Below are positions 36,225-48,957 of a stretch of 64,000 nucleotides of DNA, in pieces. Made by a program: the position numbers and the translations under genes. Numbering within the stretch: the stretch's first letter is position 1; each line of letters opens with the position of its first letter. A model generated the notes under the pieces. It made no database searches. It was not told the origin of the DNA and was given only the letters and a program-made list of their open reading frames with translations. Source of the stretch: Tachypleus tridentatus (taxonomy: Eukaryota > Arthropoda > Merostomata > Xiphosura > Limulidae); assembly GCF_004210375.1 (NCBI RefSeq), contig NC_134825.1, forward strand, positions 67,385,558-67,449,557, read 5' to 3'.

Positions 36225-36998
36225 TTACACATACAGTCACGTGATAATTTTTCCCCCCTCTGTTCCGAAGGTCGTATCACCGCCGGTGTTTAGAGCTGTG
36301 ATATAGTCTCGCATCAGTGTACGCCTTTTATAAATGTTTTTCCAACATCCTGCATTGTTTTCAGTAGTTTTTATGTTAAATATAAAATGTTTTTAGCATA
36401 CACCGAAATCGTATTGTACTTTAAGCTACCTCTATATTCCAACAAAGTGACACAGACTTGAGTGTCGTAATCTGTAATTAGTCCCTTTTAACACAACAAT
36501 TTCCACAAAATGGGCACCAAAAAGAGAAAAACAGCGATTGAAACTCTCACATTTTAATCACGTTACACAACTGAACTTTTGTGTGGACAGTTTCAAGAAT
36601 TTTAGTGATTATATTTGTTATCTTTTGCATACATTTTTTGATTTAAATCATGTTACTTGTTTATTTCTCTCCTTTCTGAGATTCTGCTAATCGACGTATT
36701 TTTCAGTACATGTATATCACTTTGAAACGTTTGTCAGCATACCCAACTAATACATTAATTACAAAGTAGACAAGATGATAAAAGATAGCTGAGTTCATGC
36801 GATGAGCGTAGTATTTGGTTGGCTTACTTTTATAGCATGTCCTCACAAACTGTTGACAAATAAAACATTCACTTAATTGTTGTGAATTTTGTTTGTTTCT
36901 AACACAAAGCAAACTGTTTTGTGTGTGTGTGTCAAACGCGTTTGCTGATTAGAAAATATAATTTGTATGATGTGGTACTGAGATACGTTAACCAATTT

Positions 36999-37162
36999 GT
37001 ATTTCAGATCTGCTGGTATGGGTATTAACACTTTCATTGATAAGCAGAAAACATTGTTTCGTTCGACCTTCCTAGGTCATCTTCAGGTTAACAAAGAGAG
37101 AGTTTGCAACTTATTACTTATCAATAAAAGTGTTAATACCCGTATCAGCTGTTCTGAGATAC
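36999..37162. repeat. Palindromic element enclosing a hammerhead-like motif
   Basis: A 46-base arm at 36999-37044 (GTATTTCAGATCTGCTGGTA start) is matched, with a few differences, by the inverted arm 37117-37162 ending CAGCTGTTCTGAGATAC. Between them (37055-37091), read on the minus strand, lies CCTGAAGATGACC, a TAGGAA loop, GGTCGAACG, a degraded version of the motif at 46708. The ATTTTTATTTGAAGTGGGTTT segment after the right arm is repeated at 47170, so the two loci hold the same element. A short retrozyme or Penelope-like terminal piece is the best guess. Confidence 0.5.
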
Positions 37163-37199
37163 ATTTTTATTTGAAGTGGGTTTCTCGTCATCAAGAATT

Positions 37200-40073
37200 A
37201 CGTCAACCCATTTATCCACTGCAGCTTCAATACACAAACCGATTATTTTTATGTTTACTTATGCCAGTTTTTCAGTTTTTGAACTATGTAAAAGATCGAT
37301 CCACATTTATCTTAATTAGTTCCCCCAATATTATGTTCCTTCTTGTATGTTTGTTATAAAAATGTAAAATATTTTATGTATTGTGTTTAACTTTCTGTTT
37401 GTTAGGGTGTTTTTCTTCAAAATGTTGCATTTATATAACTATATAAATAAACTTGATTTTTCTATACATGATGTAATGTAGTTACAAGTTTTTTTAATGC
37501 CCTAATGCTAGTTTATAATTAAAACGCAATAGATAATGACATCATTTAAGTTCTTCCATAATGTAAAAAAAATTACAAAAAACATTGAACAGAATGAATG
37601 ATTTTTTATGTGGATTTATCAGTGAACTTCAATGTAAGAGAAGTAAAGATGTATATTGTGAATAAAGTCCACTCAAAAACTACAATCTAAACATTGTAAA
37701 AGTAAATTAATTTTTAATTTTGTTTCATATTTCTACAAATATGAGGAAGTTAGTTCTTCCACTTCTCACATTTAAGATGATGTTAGTTGCATTATATATC
37801 TTAAAACCTTCAATGAATGAATACTTATTACAGCAAAATATATAATTTATCTTTTGTAAAAATCATGTACTGTAATACTGGTATGAATATCCAAAATACG
37901 CATTTTTTTTACAGACCCGGTCGCTACAACTGTAATCTTTTTCCTAAGTGTCAAGCTATCTCGGCTTTTTGCCAGCGCGCATCTTAGAATAGCTCACTGT
38001 GCATGTTTGTCTGCCAGCGTCGCTAAATCCGTAGTTAGAAGGTTTGTTTTTTTTGTTGGTGTGTTTTTTTTAAATCAGTAGCTCACAACGCATGCGTTTC
38101 TTTTAACTATCACACATATACATGTGTATGCTCGCGGCCCTGCACTGTGGCTTCATGAGTGGGAGATTTTGCAAGTTAAAGCAAGCCTGTTGTTTTGTGA
38201 ACAAGCCAAAAGCTTCAGCCCTTGTATTCTCTGGTTGGCTGGTTGCTACGGCTAACTGAGATAAACACGGCATAACGGGCAACGATCGCCAACATCACGG
38301 ATTTCGCGTTTGAAGGGCTTGATGGTAGAGGTCACCTTTCCAGCGCCATGATGGTTTTGTGAAAGAGTAAAGAAGGGCGCACGGATGTGTTTATATAAAA
38401 AATATTTTTACCCACAATTACCAAATACATGTGAGATATGTATTAGAATATAACCATCACAAAAAATTCACCAGTAATGGAGTAATTCAAACTGTAGGAT
38501 AAAATGTTTTAAACAACACAATTTGTTCATATGATAATACTAACCAGGACTTAATTAACACTTCACGAACACACATTCATTATACAATGGGTGTGGGAAA
38601 TATCACATTTTACTGTTTTTAGTTACGAGTCTTCCTTAGTTGTATTATATGTATCATCTGTCTTAGCGTTTTTCTTTTATTTGTCATCTGCATTATTACT
38701 TTCCTTTCTTTTGTAAAATAAGTAGATAAATATCCGAAAATTTTTGGAAAACGTAATTAAATCAGCCTGGTGAGCAACAGCTACAACAGAATTAAACTAT
38801 ACTGCAGTTGCTTGCTAGTTCGCGTGGTTTTGTGAATTATGAGTGAAGTTAATTAAACTAGAAGTAAACAAATAAAATAATTGGTGTTAAAACGAATTAG
38901 TAATGTTTTGTTCTTAATCCTAACCCTTGTTTATGCAAGTTTATATTATAAATACCGACTTCAACCAAAACTGCGTTTGTCGAATCCCAGTCGGCCCGGT
39001 AAGTTCAGATGTTACGAATGGCCTCGTCAGTACTAACTATAATAAAAGTAGTGTGATTAACGCATTGTTATGCATTTCTCATTATATGTTTTATAAGATC
39101 TAATTACATATCAGCAACTTAAATTTCATTGAACTTGTGCACTGTGAATGTATGGTTAAAGTATATAATAATATTAAAGTTAAAGTATAAAGTAATATTA
39201 ATATGTGGCGCACATGTAATTGTTTCATTTTAGTATTTTTATTGAACTATCTTAATATTGATATGAAGATAAATTTTATTTCACTTTTACTAGTTTTCAG
39301 TTTGTTTTAATACACGTTAAGTAAAACACCGCATGACATGTTTTAGTGTAGAGGGTTGTATAATATCAGCCAGGTTTTCTTTCTTTTACTTTTTAATGCA
39401 AGTTTTTGAAAGGAATAGCATAATGGAATTAGGTTGAAAATGTATATGGTCGTTTGGTTAATTTTTTTCTATATATTTTTTAGCCATGCATTAGCAAAAA
39501 ATGGTCTCCATTCCAAATAAAATGAAAATGTTTCGATTTATCGTTGCATGAGTCTTATCAATAGGTAGGAACTCTGCATTCACAAAGCAACAAAGATCCA
39601 AGATAGTTAGATATTGACGGTAGCTGGTGAGACCCTGACTCATAGAAATTTCCCTCAAAAATGTGCTTCAGTCGTTTGCGTACTGGTTGCTTGATCAACC
39701 AGTCACTCAGGCGCCTTGTTCGAGAATCGACCTGTATGTGTTATGTTCAGCTATCAAAGACAGAGTGCGAGTAAATAATGAATTGGTATAGTTTTATTAT
39801 CACTTCACGTCTAGTAAAGCTCGTTAAATTACATTTATTATATTTTTACATGATGAAACATCCAAATCTTGTTGAGAGTGTTAATTTATTTTGTATAATC
39901 TGTTTTATAATCTATTTTTAAGTCTGAATATTAAAAAAATCGCTTCTTTTACATTAAATACGTATATAGTAATTACCAATATTTCTTTTATTTTTGACTA
40001 TTTTCAAAAATTGGGAAATTAATAAAAGAACGACGTTTATTCATTCATAAATAAATAATTATTGCAGACGATT
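37200..40073. other. Repeat-poor intron with a CpG-richer block
   Basis: No gene recognised. The block 37910-38380 is clearly richer in GC and CpG than its flanks (TTGCCAGCGCGCATC, TGCTCGCGGCCCTGC, ACGATCGCCAACATCACGG) and has no repeat. It could be an enhancer, internal promoter or UTR exon. Confidence 0.35.
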
Positions 40074-40314
40074 CTATCCTTCCATAATCAAAGTAGTACA
40101 GCGGCGTTGTAGACGTTTTTTTCTGATTTCACTGCAAAACAATTTTGTTGAAAAGTTTTGCTGATTGTGACAGGTACCTGGTGGGTATGTACAAATATAG
40201 TTTTGGTTTTGCTTCATCACGTAGGAACTCTGAGAAATAGACAGATAACTGTTTACCGGCAATAACGTATTTAATTGCCTTTATGTTTCTAATTCGCTAT
40301 TAAGTTCAGCATAA

Positions 40315-40560
40315 TTAAAAGTGGTTTGCTCCTGATTTTCGTTTGTATTCAATGTCCGGTGCATCACGTTGCAGTGTCCAACAGCAGTCAGCAAGCATTG
40401 ACGGATTCCAGTTGCCCTGATATCGTTTTTCCATTGTAGCAATGTCTTGGTAAAACTGAAGATTTCGATGAAACGGTACGTGATGGGCAAATTTGGGTTT
40501 GATTTTCGTGATCAGCAGCCAAAAATCTATAAGGAAAATCCCACAGTGTTCAAGAAGCAA
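40315..40560 (-). pseudogene. Fragment of a transposon-linked protein of unknown function
   Basis: The minus-strand frame contains FHRNLQFYQDIATMEKRYQ, GNWNPSMLADCCWTLQRD and ends EYKRKSGANHF before a stop. From memory, the pattern of a basic residue, YQG-W, LADYCW, LKRD and KRKS recurs in many short, repeated invertebrate and fish frames linked to mobile elements, whose function is unknown to me. Only about 80 residues remain, and no inverted ends or target duplication were found. The overlapping plus-strand and other-frame readings of this DNA are shadows. Confidence 0.5.
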
Positions 40561-41175
40561 AAACGTTGTTGTGCAGTGTTATTTATATTGCTAGGAATAT
40601 TAATCGCGCATCCTTTTAGTACTAAAAGGTAAAAACAGGATGAACGACCTCTTGTGTAAACAAAATACGTCTCTCAAACTAGGCCATATACACACACGAA
40701 TGACTAGTTTCAAACTTTACATGATAGCTACCGTATGTGTATTTCAAGATGGAAGTTAAGTTTATTTGCATTTTTTCACGCAGTGAAAAAATAACAAACA
40801 CAACATTACAATTTTATTAAAGCTGAATGTTCACAGATATTTTGTTGGCTTCTTAACGAGTTACAAAATTGCCTGTCAGAGTTCTTTATTGGTAATTAAT
40901 ACAGTGTAATCCACTTAGATGTAACTTTTAAACAGAAGTATTAATGGAAACATGGGTTGAAACTATAGCTTTAATACATTTATCAATCAATGTCTGTTCA
41001 ATTATTTCGTGCAGTTAAACCTGAATAATTTTCCACAAAACGTTAAATAAATTCAAATTCACTTTTTTTTTAACCAGTTCATTGTATTTCAGTTTTCAAT
41101 ATTATATTAATAGAAATTAATTTTTCTCCATCAGGTAACAATACTATAAGTTTATTTTAAATGTAAAATAATTGT
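40561..41175. other. No gene recognised
   Basis: AT-rich spacer. Confidence 0.5.
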
Positions 41176-41290
41176 GTTTGTTTGTAGTTAAGCACAAAGC
41201 TACAGAATGGGCTATCTGTTCTGCCCACAACGGGTATCGAAACACGATTTCTAACGTTTAAGTCTGCTGACATACCGCTATGCCACTGGG
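41176..41290 (-). repeat. SINE family C
   Basis: GTTTGTTTGTAGTTAAGCAC end, CAAAGCTACAGAATGGGCTA module, CGGGTATCGAAACACG box B region and a CATACCGCTATGCCACTGG head on the minus strand; one of the clearest family C copies. Confidence 0.88.
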
Positions 41291-44106
41291 TGACGTACAA
41301 TAATAAATTATGGGAACATTTAAGACAAGGAATTCAATCAAGTGGATTCGTTTCTCCAAATAACAATATGTGACATAACAATAAAAACTGAACAAATGAA
41401 CTTAAATTTGTATTTGATTCAACATAAAAATGTCTCCCAATTTCTCAAAATAAACGAAAGACGTTTAATATTTTCTACAGGGAAATATAAATAGTCTACC
41501 ACTTACGCTGAGAATGTCAACAAATAAAACAGCCCAACTAATCAATAGCATCTGTCTAAAGTGCATTATATGTATCAAAAATGGCAGCGAGCGCCCAAGA
41601 AGGATATGATCATTATAAGCCGCGATCAATACGTTGTAGTGAAAAAAACTGGATGCGCGGATAAGCTTCAATAAGGCTACGGTTGAGATGCGCAGTAGCA
41701 AATTTTTGTATTTATTTTTTCTTTTCGCAGTAATATTTGAAAGAAGAGAGAGTTGCGTTTTTCATACTTGTGTGACTTTTAATACATCTTTCTTTCTTTT
41801 TTCGAAACAGTTTTATTTATTTCATTTTAATGTACAAAGGATAATTTATTGAAAACTATCATTTAGGTTGGTAGTTCTTCGTTAAAAACGTATTCCAATT
41901 TAATTATAAGAAACTTCTCTATTTAAACTAGTAGAAACGATTACTTGTGACCAGCTAGTTTGATGTGTGTGTGTGCGCGCGCACTTGTATTTTAATTATG
42001 TTCTGCCGGTGAAATTCTAACACTAATGGCTACCAGTACATTTCATTGTGCATGCATTTCCTGTAATCATTTTGTTTTTGTAGCCTCTGCTATTTAATCT
42101 ACAGTTAAGACCTAAGAATATGCCAATGAAATTTCGGCTACCGACGTCTTCAAAGCAAGTTTACATATAACTTGTGTAGCGAGTTGTACAACCTGTCCCA
42201 CAGAATGTTGCTTCCCCAACCTCATGATTGTTACTGCCTTGGATATGTGGGAAGACAAGTTATTTGATATAGGCCAGTGTAAACATGAATGATGGTGGGT
42301 TAGATTCGAAAACAACGCATGAGCTTCGCATTCAAATATAAGTTATTATTAAATTACAATTTCTGTCAGAGTTGCTCTTTTATCATTTACGTTTACAACG
42401 TACGAGGATTGAATGTGCAGTTTGAACATGATATAACACTTTCCTCAATCACGTTAATAAACTGGTATAGGTTAACAGTGATTCAATGGCAGAAGAACAG
42501 AACACTTATAACAAGCTGTATTCGAGCCATGTTACATGAGCCTTTGATCGCAAGTTAGTTATTAATATACAAGGTAAATAACGCTTCACTTTGAAAACCC
42601 AAGTACCTCAATGTCATAATTTTTGACAACGATTGAAAACAGGATACTACACTTAGAACTTTTTTTAAAAAAATAGATTTAAAATACCTGTAAAAATAAA
42701 TTTGTTTTGGCCGTCTTAGCCAGCAGTACATACGCGTGAAATCCTCTAAGAAAGTTGATGAGTGACGAAGAACAGTCACCTAGGAGAAAGGGTAAAAGAA
42801 ACAGAATGTAATAGACGCAGCTGAGGCTCTTGAGCGCGTGGCACGAGAGCGACGTGGTTACATATAGTTTGTGTTTACTGACAATAATTATTTTTAAAAG
42901 ACAAAAAGTTGACGATTAACAAATTTTCTACAAGTATTCCTATTGGAAAATATTATATGTAGTAATACAGTAGAGAGGTACGTTTGTTAGTATATAATCT
43001 CTTTAGTCATGTATATGTATCTTCTGTAGTGAGGTAACGTTGAGTTAGTTACACTGGCTTAAAATCGTTAAAGCTCGTTTTTGATGTTTTATAGATTGCA
43101 AAACATTTTTTGTTTTACGCGAACAAATTATGCATATATATATATAAATAACTTGTAATTATACCATAAAATTACACATTGTAACAAATTTTTGTTGTTG
43201 TTGTTCCTGGGCAGAAAGTGTTATTTCCCAGTTGCTTATGCCTAAAGTAAATGGAAAAGACCTATTTTTCTCTTCAAACTTTGTTTTTGTGATCCGGGAG
43301 CGTATAACGAAAACATGATGGGAGACTATATTTGGGAGCTGATACGTGAAAGTGATTTACACTGCAGTCGCAAATCTCGGAAAACTACTCATTTATAAAC
43401 ATTTTTTAAAACTTTGGTATAAATACATTTATAAATGAAAATGTGCACATTTGCCCGTTTTTACATAGAAAATAGGTTAATTTCTAAATTTCATTATCCA
43501 GATCACAAAAGCAAAGTTTGAAGGGAATAATGACCATTTTCTGTACTTTTACAACATAAGCGATTAAGAAGTAACACATACTATCCAGGAACAAAATTTG
43601 TGTTACGTAGTGTCATTTGTTATACAGAGTTTTTATTTGTATTAAGTTTTCACAGATATTTTCCTGCCAATATTCTATTACTGGCCGTTTGCAGGTTGTG
43701 GCGTGAATACTTCAGTGGTTACTTTAAACATAAAAAATAAAAACATTCTTTTATGTACACACAAAAGCCTCATGTAGGCTCATACAAAGTATTCTATATT
43801 TTTCAAAACATACAGCTTTAGTTATTATATGTTGTTGGATTTTTTACATAAATAAAAACTCATGCTCCCAAAATACTGACTAATAAAAGTCAAATCTTAA
43901 AACACACAAGCATACATATAAAATGGATACACTTAAAGATTAAATTAATCCAACCCAAGTATAATTACGGTAAACTCGAGTAGTGCTGGGCAATAAACTA
44001 TGCCAACACCACCCAAGACGACGACAGTGTATAATCTCTCTCTGTATTTGACTTCGATTTTAAGACAGCTTTTGTGGTAATGATGTAGAGTATATACTAA
44101 GCCAGT
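41291..44106. other. No gene recognised
   Basis: AT-rich intron; (GT/GC)n run near 41965-41983 and a (TA)n run near 43135. No conserved coding frames. Confidence 0.45.
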
Positions 44107-44108
44107 TA

Positions 44109-44347
44109 CTTGTGTTCGAAAAGTCACTGTGCACTTATATATTTATTAACAAACATGTTTCAATGTAGAATACAGGAGGTAAATATGAATGACAATTATA
44201 AACAATGTTGAAAGTGACCCCCGTTGGCATCAATACAGGCCTGGATCCTCCTTATTTTGTTTTTAAACACTGCTATCAGTTGCTGGCTTGAAATAGACTG
44301 AATAACATATGATTACAAAACTGCATAGTGACTTTCCGAACACGTTG
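44109..44347 (-). mobile_element. 239-base deletion derivative of a Tc1/mariner-group transposon
   Basis: Inverted ends GTGTTCGAAAAGTCACTGTGC (from 44112) and TGCATAGTGACTTTCCGAACAC (to 44344) are flanked by TA dinucleotides at 44107 and 44348. The interior keeps only the last 30 codons of a transposase. Confidence 0.75.
44196..44284 (-). pseudogene. C-terminal tail of a transposase
   Basis: The minus strand reads QQLIAVFKNKIRRIQAC then IDANGGHFQHCL and a stop. An RRIQ-C-x-x-x-GGHF-H tail is typical of IS630/Tc1/mariner-type transposase C-termini. All catalytic parts are missing. Confidence 0.7.
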
Positions 44348-46707
44348 TACAAATGAATCCAGTAGTTTCTAAAAAAAAAAAAAAATGTTTATTTTGATAA
44401 CGTTCACTGCAAAGCTACATTAACGTATAGGTTAAAGATTAACCCACAGCTCGTAATCCTACCTCATTCGTTAGACTTCAGTAATACGATGCTGTAGTTT
44501 CAATCAAAGTTGCATTTATCTACGAGTCCACACTTGCGTATTAAGACTTGAGTTGATAAGAGACAACTAAGAACCGTATATAGTTCTTCTTTCACAAAAG
44601 TGGTCTGTGTAAGAGAAATGTCATGTACCTAAATATTACAAACCTTTTGCGATTTGAAGGAGAAGAAAGTGTTTTAAAATAACCTGTAAAATCCGGTATT
44701 TAGTTTCCTGTATCTTATATATAGGTCTTCGTGAAGGATCGTATTAAAGTTATTTAGTAGAAACTTTGGCGAAAACCACTTCCGATGAAGCTCGGGTTTC
44801 TGTGTTCACTTCTGCTTTGTTGAGAATATCGTTGCTTGTAAAGAAATACACGAAACGATCACGAGCCTCTTATAATGAAAGTCAACAGTATAGTTTCTTT
44901 TTCTTTGTTCATGGAGGACGAATAGGGAGAATGTTGACTGTCTAGTATGAAAAAACAAGATGACTGTCGCTTTGTTTAACAGGTCATACAAGCTTGAGCT
45001 GTCGTTGATTGGAAACCTGAAATCATGACGTTATTATTTTCATGTATAATAATTATATTTTCAATATACGAAATATATATATGGTGTATCGATATATTTT
45101 GATAAGAACGAAAATATGAACAATGTCGCATGTTTAATAGTCTCGTAAGTTTTTATTAAAAACACGCATTCATATATACTGATTATAACTTCGTAGTCGC
45201 ATAGATCATGTTAGGGTGGAGTCGCCAACTATTTAATAACCGCGCCCGATTGCGATCAGGTTCTTGTAGGCGATATGAATTAGCAAGACGTGCACACACA
45301 TACAAACAGCTAGACCGAAAGAAATATCTACGTCGAGGATATTTGGCGAATAATTTACTGGACAGAAAGTTAGTTACTTAAGTAAGGTTTGTGTGTTTTG
45401 TGCATTTTGTAAAACAATGAATAACTATGGTTTTAAGTAAAACTAGTTTTCGTGTGTGATACTAGGTATTAATTGTTAACATACTAGGATTTAAAGTCAC
45501 AGTAAAATATAGTGAGAGATATTATACATGGTTAGCTGCTGTTTTACCCAAATATTGAAGTTTAATAACTAAATGAAACCTACATACAAGTCGACATTTT
45601 TGCCTTTGTAAAGTGCGTTTTTTGTTCTACACTGTTCTTGGCTGTAGGTTTTGTCATTGATTTTCTAATTTTCGTTAACAACTCCATGGTTTAAACTATT
45701 TCATGGCTAATTAATGCTTAGTCTATGAAACAGATTTTAAAAATTATTTAGCTTTTTACCAATAACAACTTCAAAATAAATATTTTAGACTTGGAACTTA
45801 TTATGAATAAAGAAAGGATACATACAAATATATTGAATATTTACAGAATACACCGAAGAATCCTATGCGTGCTATGCTGCCTATGCAGCTTAAACCACGA
45901 AGCGCGTGACTCCACCTTCTTATGGTATCTTTCCCTGTAAAATACACGTGCGTAGTGACGTAACGTTCTTCTAGCCAGTTGTGTACGAGCTCTGCTGCCA
46001 AGATACGAGCACTCCTTTTGCCTGGTATGAAATACCAAGATGAACGCCTAGAAGAAAATCACATAAAGGTGCTTATCAGTGTACGTTATTGAGTGGTGCT
46101 TTATTGGGAAGAAATATTAAATGCTTCATGCCTAGCGAATCAAAAGAAATAGCGAAAACGAAACTCAAAAACCACGTGAGTTCGCCATGTCTGGATTTTT
46201 GATATTTCATATTGAACTTGTCCAAAAGGTCATCAACCGCTTTGATTATCAGTGTTTAAAATATTCAACAATGTTTACTTAACTAAATAGAATGAATTAA
46301 AACCAGTTTTTGTTTTTATTTTAGTTAAGCTGCTAGCGAAGTTAAGCATAAATTATTTTATAAATAACTTAGCCAATAACGTCTTTAATAGTTGGCATGC
46401 ATGTTGTCTGACGTCATTTAATCTGCCGAGATTTAAATATTAATATTGTTTGAAGATAAAGTAGCAATTGATGTGTACGTTAATACTAATTTAACGACAT
46501 TTGTTCTTCAACGTTTGCGGTTGGTAAACGTAATGCTTATTATTACTCATAAATCATTAATAATGACCAAAGTAGTTTAAACGCCTCTTATCGTGTCATA
46601 TTAAATAAAGTAAAATCAAGTTGTTTTTACATTTCTACACAGAAATTATGTACGTTAGTTTAACCTTGATTCTACCTTTACGGTACATGTGTTTTATTAT
46701 TATAATT
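44348..46707. other. No gene recognised
   Basis: Minus-strand frames at 45801-46038 overlap in a CpG-richer patch (45890-46050) but show no recognisable domain. Confidence 0.4.
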
Positions 46708-46741
46708 CAGTGATGACCGAAGAAGGTCGAAACGTTGTTCG
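46708..46741 (+). ncRNA. Hammerhead-like motif, probable Penelope-type remnant
   Basis: The order is CAGTGAT, stem GACC closing GAAGAA with GGTC, then GAAACGTTGTTCG. The GACC/GGTC stem directly followed by GAAACG is as in hammerhead stem II. The 5' core reads GTGAT instead of CTGANGA, so activity is doubtful. Confidence 0.4.
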
Positions 46742-47110
46742 CTCCTCTACGTAAAAAAATTTTCTCAACCCAAACAAGCCGTTTTTACATACATATTATT
46801 ATTATTATTGTTCTGTGGATAAAAAAATGTTTCAGTAGTCTTGTATTCCATGTGACTGAGAAATGTAAAATGTGTCATTAATAGGGAATAAGCATGCATG
46901 AAAGAATGAGACGTTTTTGTGTTTCACGTTTTTAAAGAATACGAGATAAAACACAGGAAAACAGTGCATTTAAAGTGAAACCGAAAAATTATGTACACGT
47001 ACCCACAAATTACAAGTTTCACTTCCTTACGTGTGTCTGTTGTGTCACCAACACCTAAGGCATAGATTATAGATGTGTTTCAAATAGTTAGGGTAATAAA
47101 TGTCATGAAC

Positions 47111-47169
47111 GTATCTCAGAACGGCTGGTATTGATAAATGTTATACCCATACCAGCCGTTCTGAGATAC
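47111..47169. repeat. Perfect 21-base inverted repeat, second copy of the palindromic element
   Basis: The arm starting GTATCTCAGAACGGCTGG at 47111-47131 is matched exactly by 47149-47169 with a 17-base loop. Arm and following ATTTTTATTTCAAATGGGTTT agree with the element at 36999-37200, but the hammerhead-like centre is missing here. Confidence 0.85.
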
Positions 47170-48837
47170 ATTTTTATTTCAAATGGGTTTCTTGTCATCA
47201 AAATTTTCATGAACGTATTTCGGTATTTATGCTATAGAATTAAATAAAATATTTCTTTATATAATAAAAGTACAAATCTTGGTTTGTTAATTTATGGAAA
47301 TGCCTGAATACTAGGAATTGTATTGGTAATGGATATGGCACAGTAAATGTCTATTAGTATTATGTCCTATTAAGAAGTCGTTCAGAATTCACTTTTCGTA
47401 TGAAGAGAAGCCTTTAAAAGTGATGATTTACATAATTTTAATATATCTTTATCATATTTTTTAAAAATTCGAAATGTTTTTGAAGGGACAGCATATCATT
47501 TTATCTAAATACGACCAAAGTGTTCGTACATAATGCATATATTTTAGTATTATAGCGAGTAGCCCGTTATCGATTGCTTTCGACTGGGTTACGTGTTATC
47601 GACCGAGTGCAGTTTGTTCTGGTAGTTCCTAGCCATGGTAGAGGTTCAAGCAGAACTACTCGAATAGCTCAATGTTATACTAGTGATGTGCTTTAGTCCT
47701 TCCAACTCCTTTGTATTTTGTTGCGCAAAGAAAATAGTAGCGTTGCCCCGCATTTCCTCGTGTTTAGAAAGTGTTTATGTGTACGCTGGTTTGTAGCTTG
47801 TATTCACAGGAAAATAAGCCCTAGTTATTTAAGGAAATAGCTTGTACATGATCTCTTGTTTTGTATAATAAAAAAAATCTTTAAAATATGTAAGCCAGGA
47901 TATAAACATATGATTTACGATTAAAAGGAATACAACGTAAAACTCTCACACATTAAAGAGTTATTAAAAACAGGAACTTGCCCTAAAATAACTACATATG
48001 ACACTGTCTTTAGGTATAACGGTAAGAGCACGTCTACCACATGTTTCCGCCACTTGTTGCTAATGAAGATTCATTTACTTTGTATTTTACTGCCGCGTTT
48101 TTATGTTTTTTGTATTTTAAAATTCTACACGTTTAACCAATATTAACTCGACTACATGTACAAGGAATTTTATAGATTCCATATTTATCAATTCCTTCTA
48201 TGGTATCTTTTGTATTCATGAGACTATTTAATTTATAACGGAGAGAGAATATTACATTAAATTCTGTGTATTTTTCATTATATTATCGCTTCTGGTAGAT
48301 AAGCCTTGAACATGTGATAAACAGACTTCCATGTTATATACTTCACATTGTCCCTTTAACCTTGTGTTAACATTGTTATTTTGCTGATATGTTTATTATG
48401 ATACAGTCTATCAATAATTTCGGATGTATTTTCTTTGTATATAGTTATGTTTTAAGAACCGTAACCCTGTTTCCACCTAACAATAGTAAATTCATATATT
48501 TAAGGCTCTAAATACAAATGTGGAAAAGGTGGATATTTTGTGGTCATGGATGACAAGGTATAATAACTATTTATTCTTTAAGATTTTAACGTTGCATTTC
48601 TTTTAATTGTAAATATGTTTTGCGCAAATGCCGTTTTTAAATTATTTAACAAAAATGTATTTTAAGAAATTCACATGGGTTCATAATACGTTAGTGCAAT
48701 TGGAAAAGAAAAATTATTAATATTCGCTGGGTTTTACACAGAGAACTAGGAATATTAACAATGGATTAATGAAAATAATAGTTTAAAAATAAACAAAACA
48801 TGAACAAGTGTCTCCTTTACAGCAGCCACTTGTCACT
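47170..48837. other. No gene recognised
   Basis: AT-rich intron. Confidence 0.5.
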
Positions 48838-48957
48838 CAGTGGCACAGCGGAATGTCTGCGGGCATACAACGCGAAAAACCGGGTTTTCATACATGTGAT
48901 CGACAGAGCACTTATAGTCTGTTGTGCAGCTTTGCACTCAACTACAGCTAACCAACC
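48838..48957 (+). repeat. SINE family C, near full length
   Basis: CAGTGGCACAGCGGAATGTC head, CGGGCATACAACGCG arm and the GTTGTGCAGCTTTGCACTCAA tail. It is the clearest plus-strand example of the family head. Confidence 0.85.

Noticed and set aside
36997..37359. 120-codon plus frame
   Set aside because: It crosses the palindromic repeat and its AT-rich flank and has no recognisable domain.
45801..46038. Two overlapping minus frames in a CpG-richer patch
   Set aside because: Neither frame is clearly favoured, and no similarity was recognised.
47580..47720. tRNA- or snRNA-like structured gene near GACCGAGTGCAG and GTAGTTCCTAGCC
   Set aside because: No complete cloverleaf, box pair or terminator could be assembled by eye.
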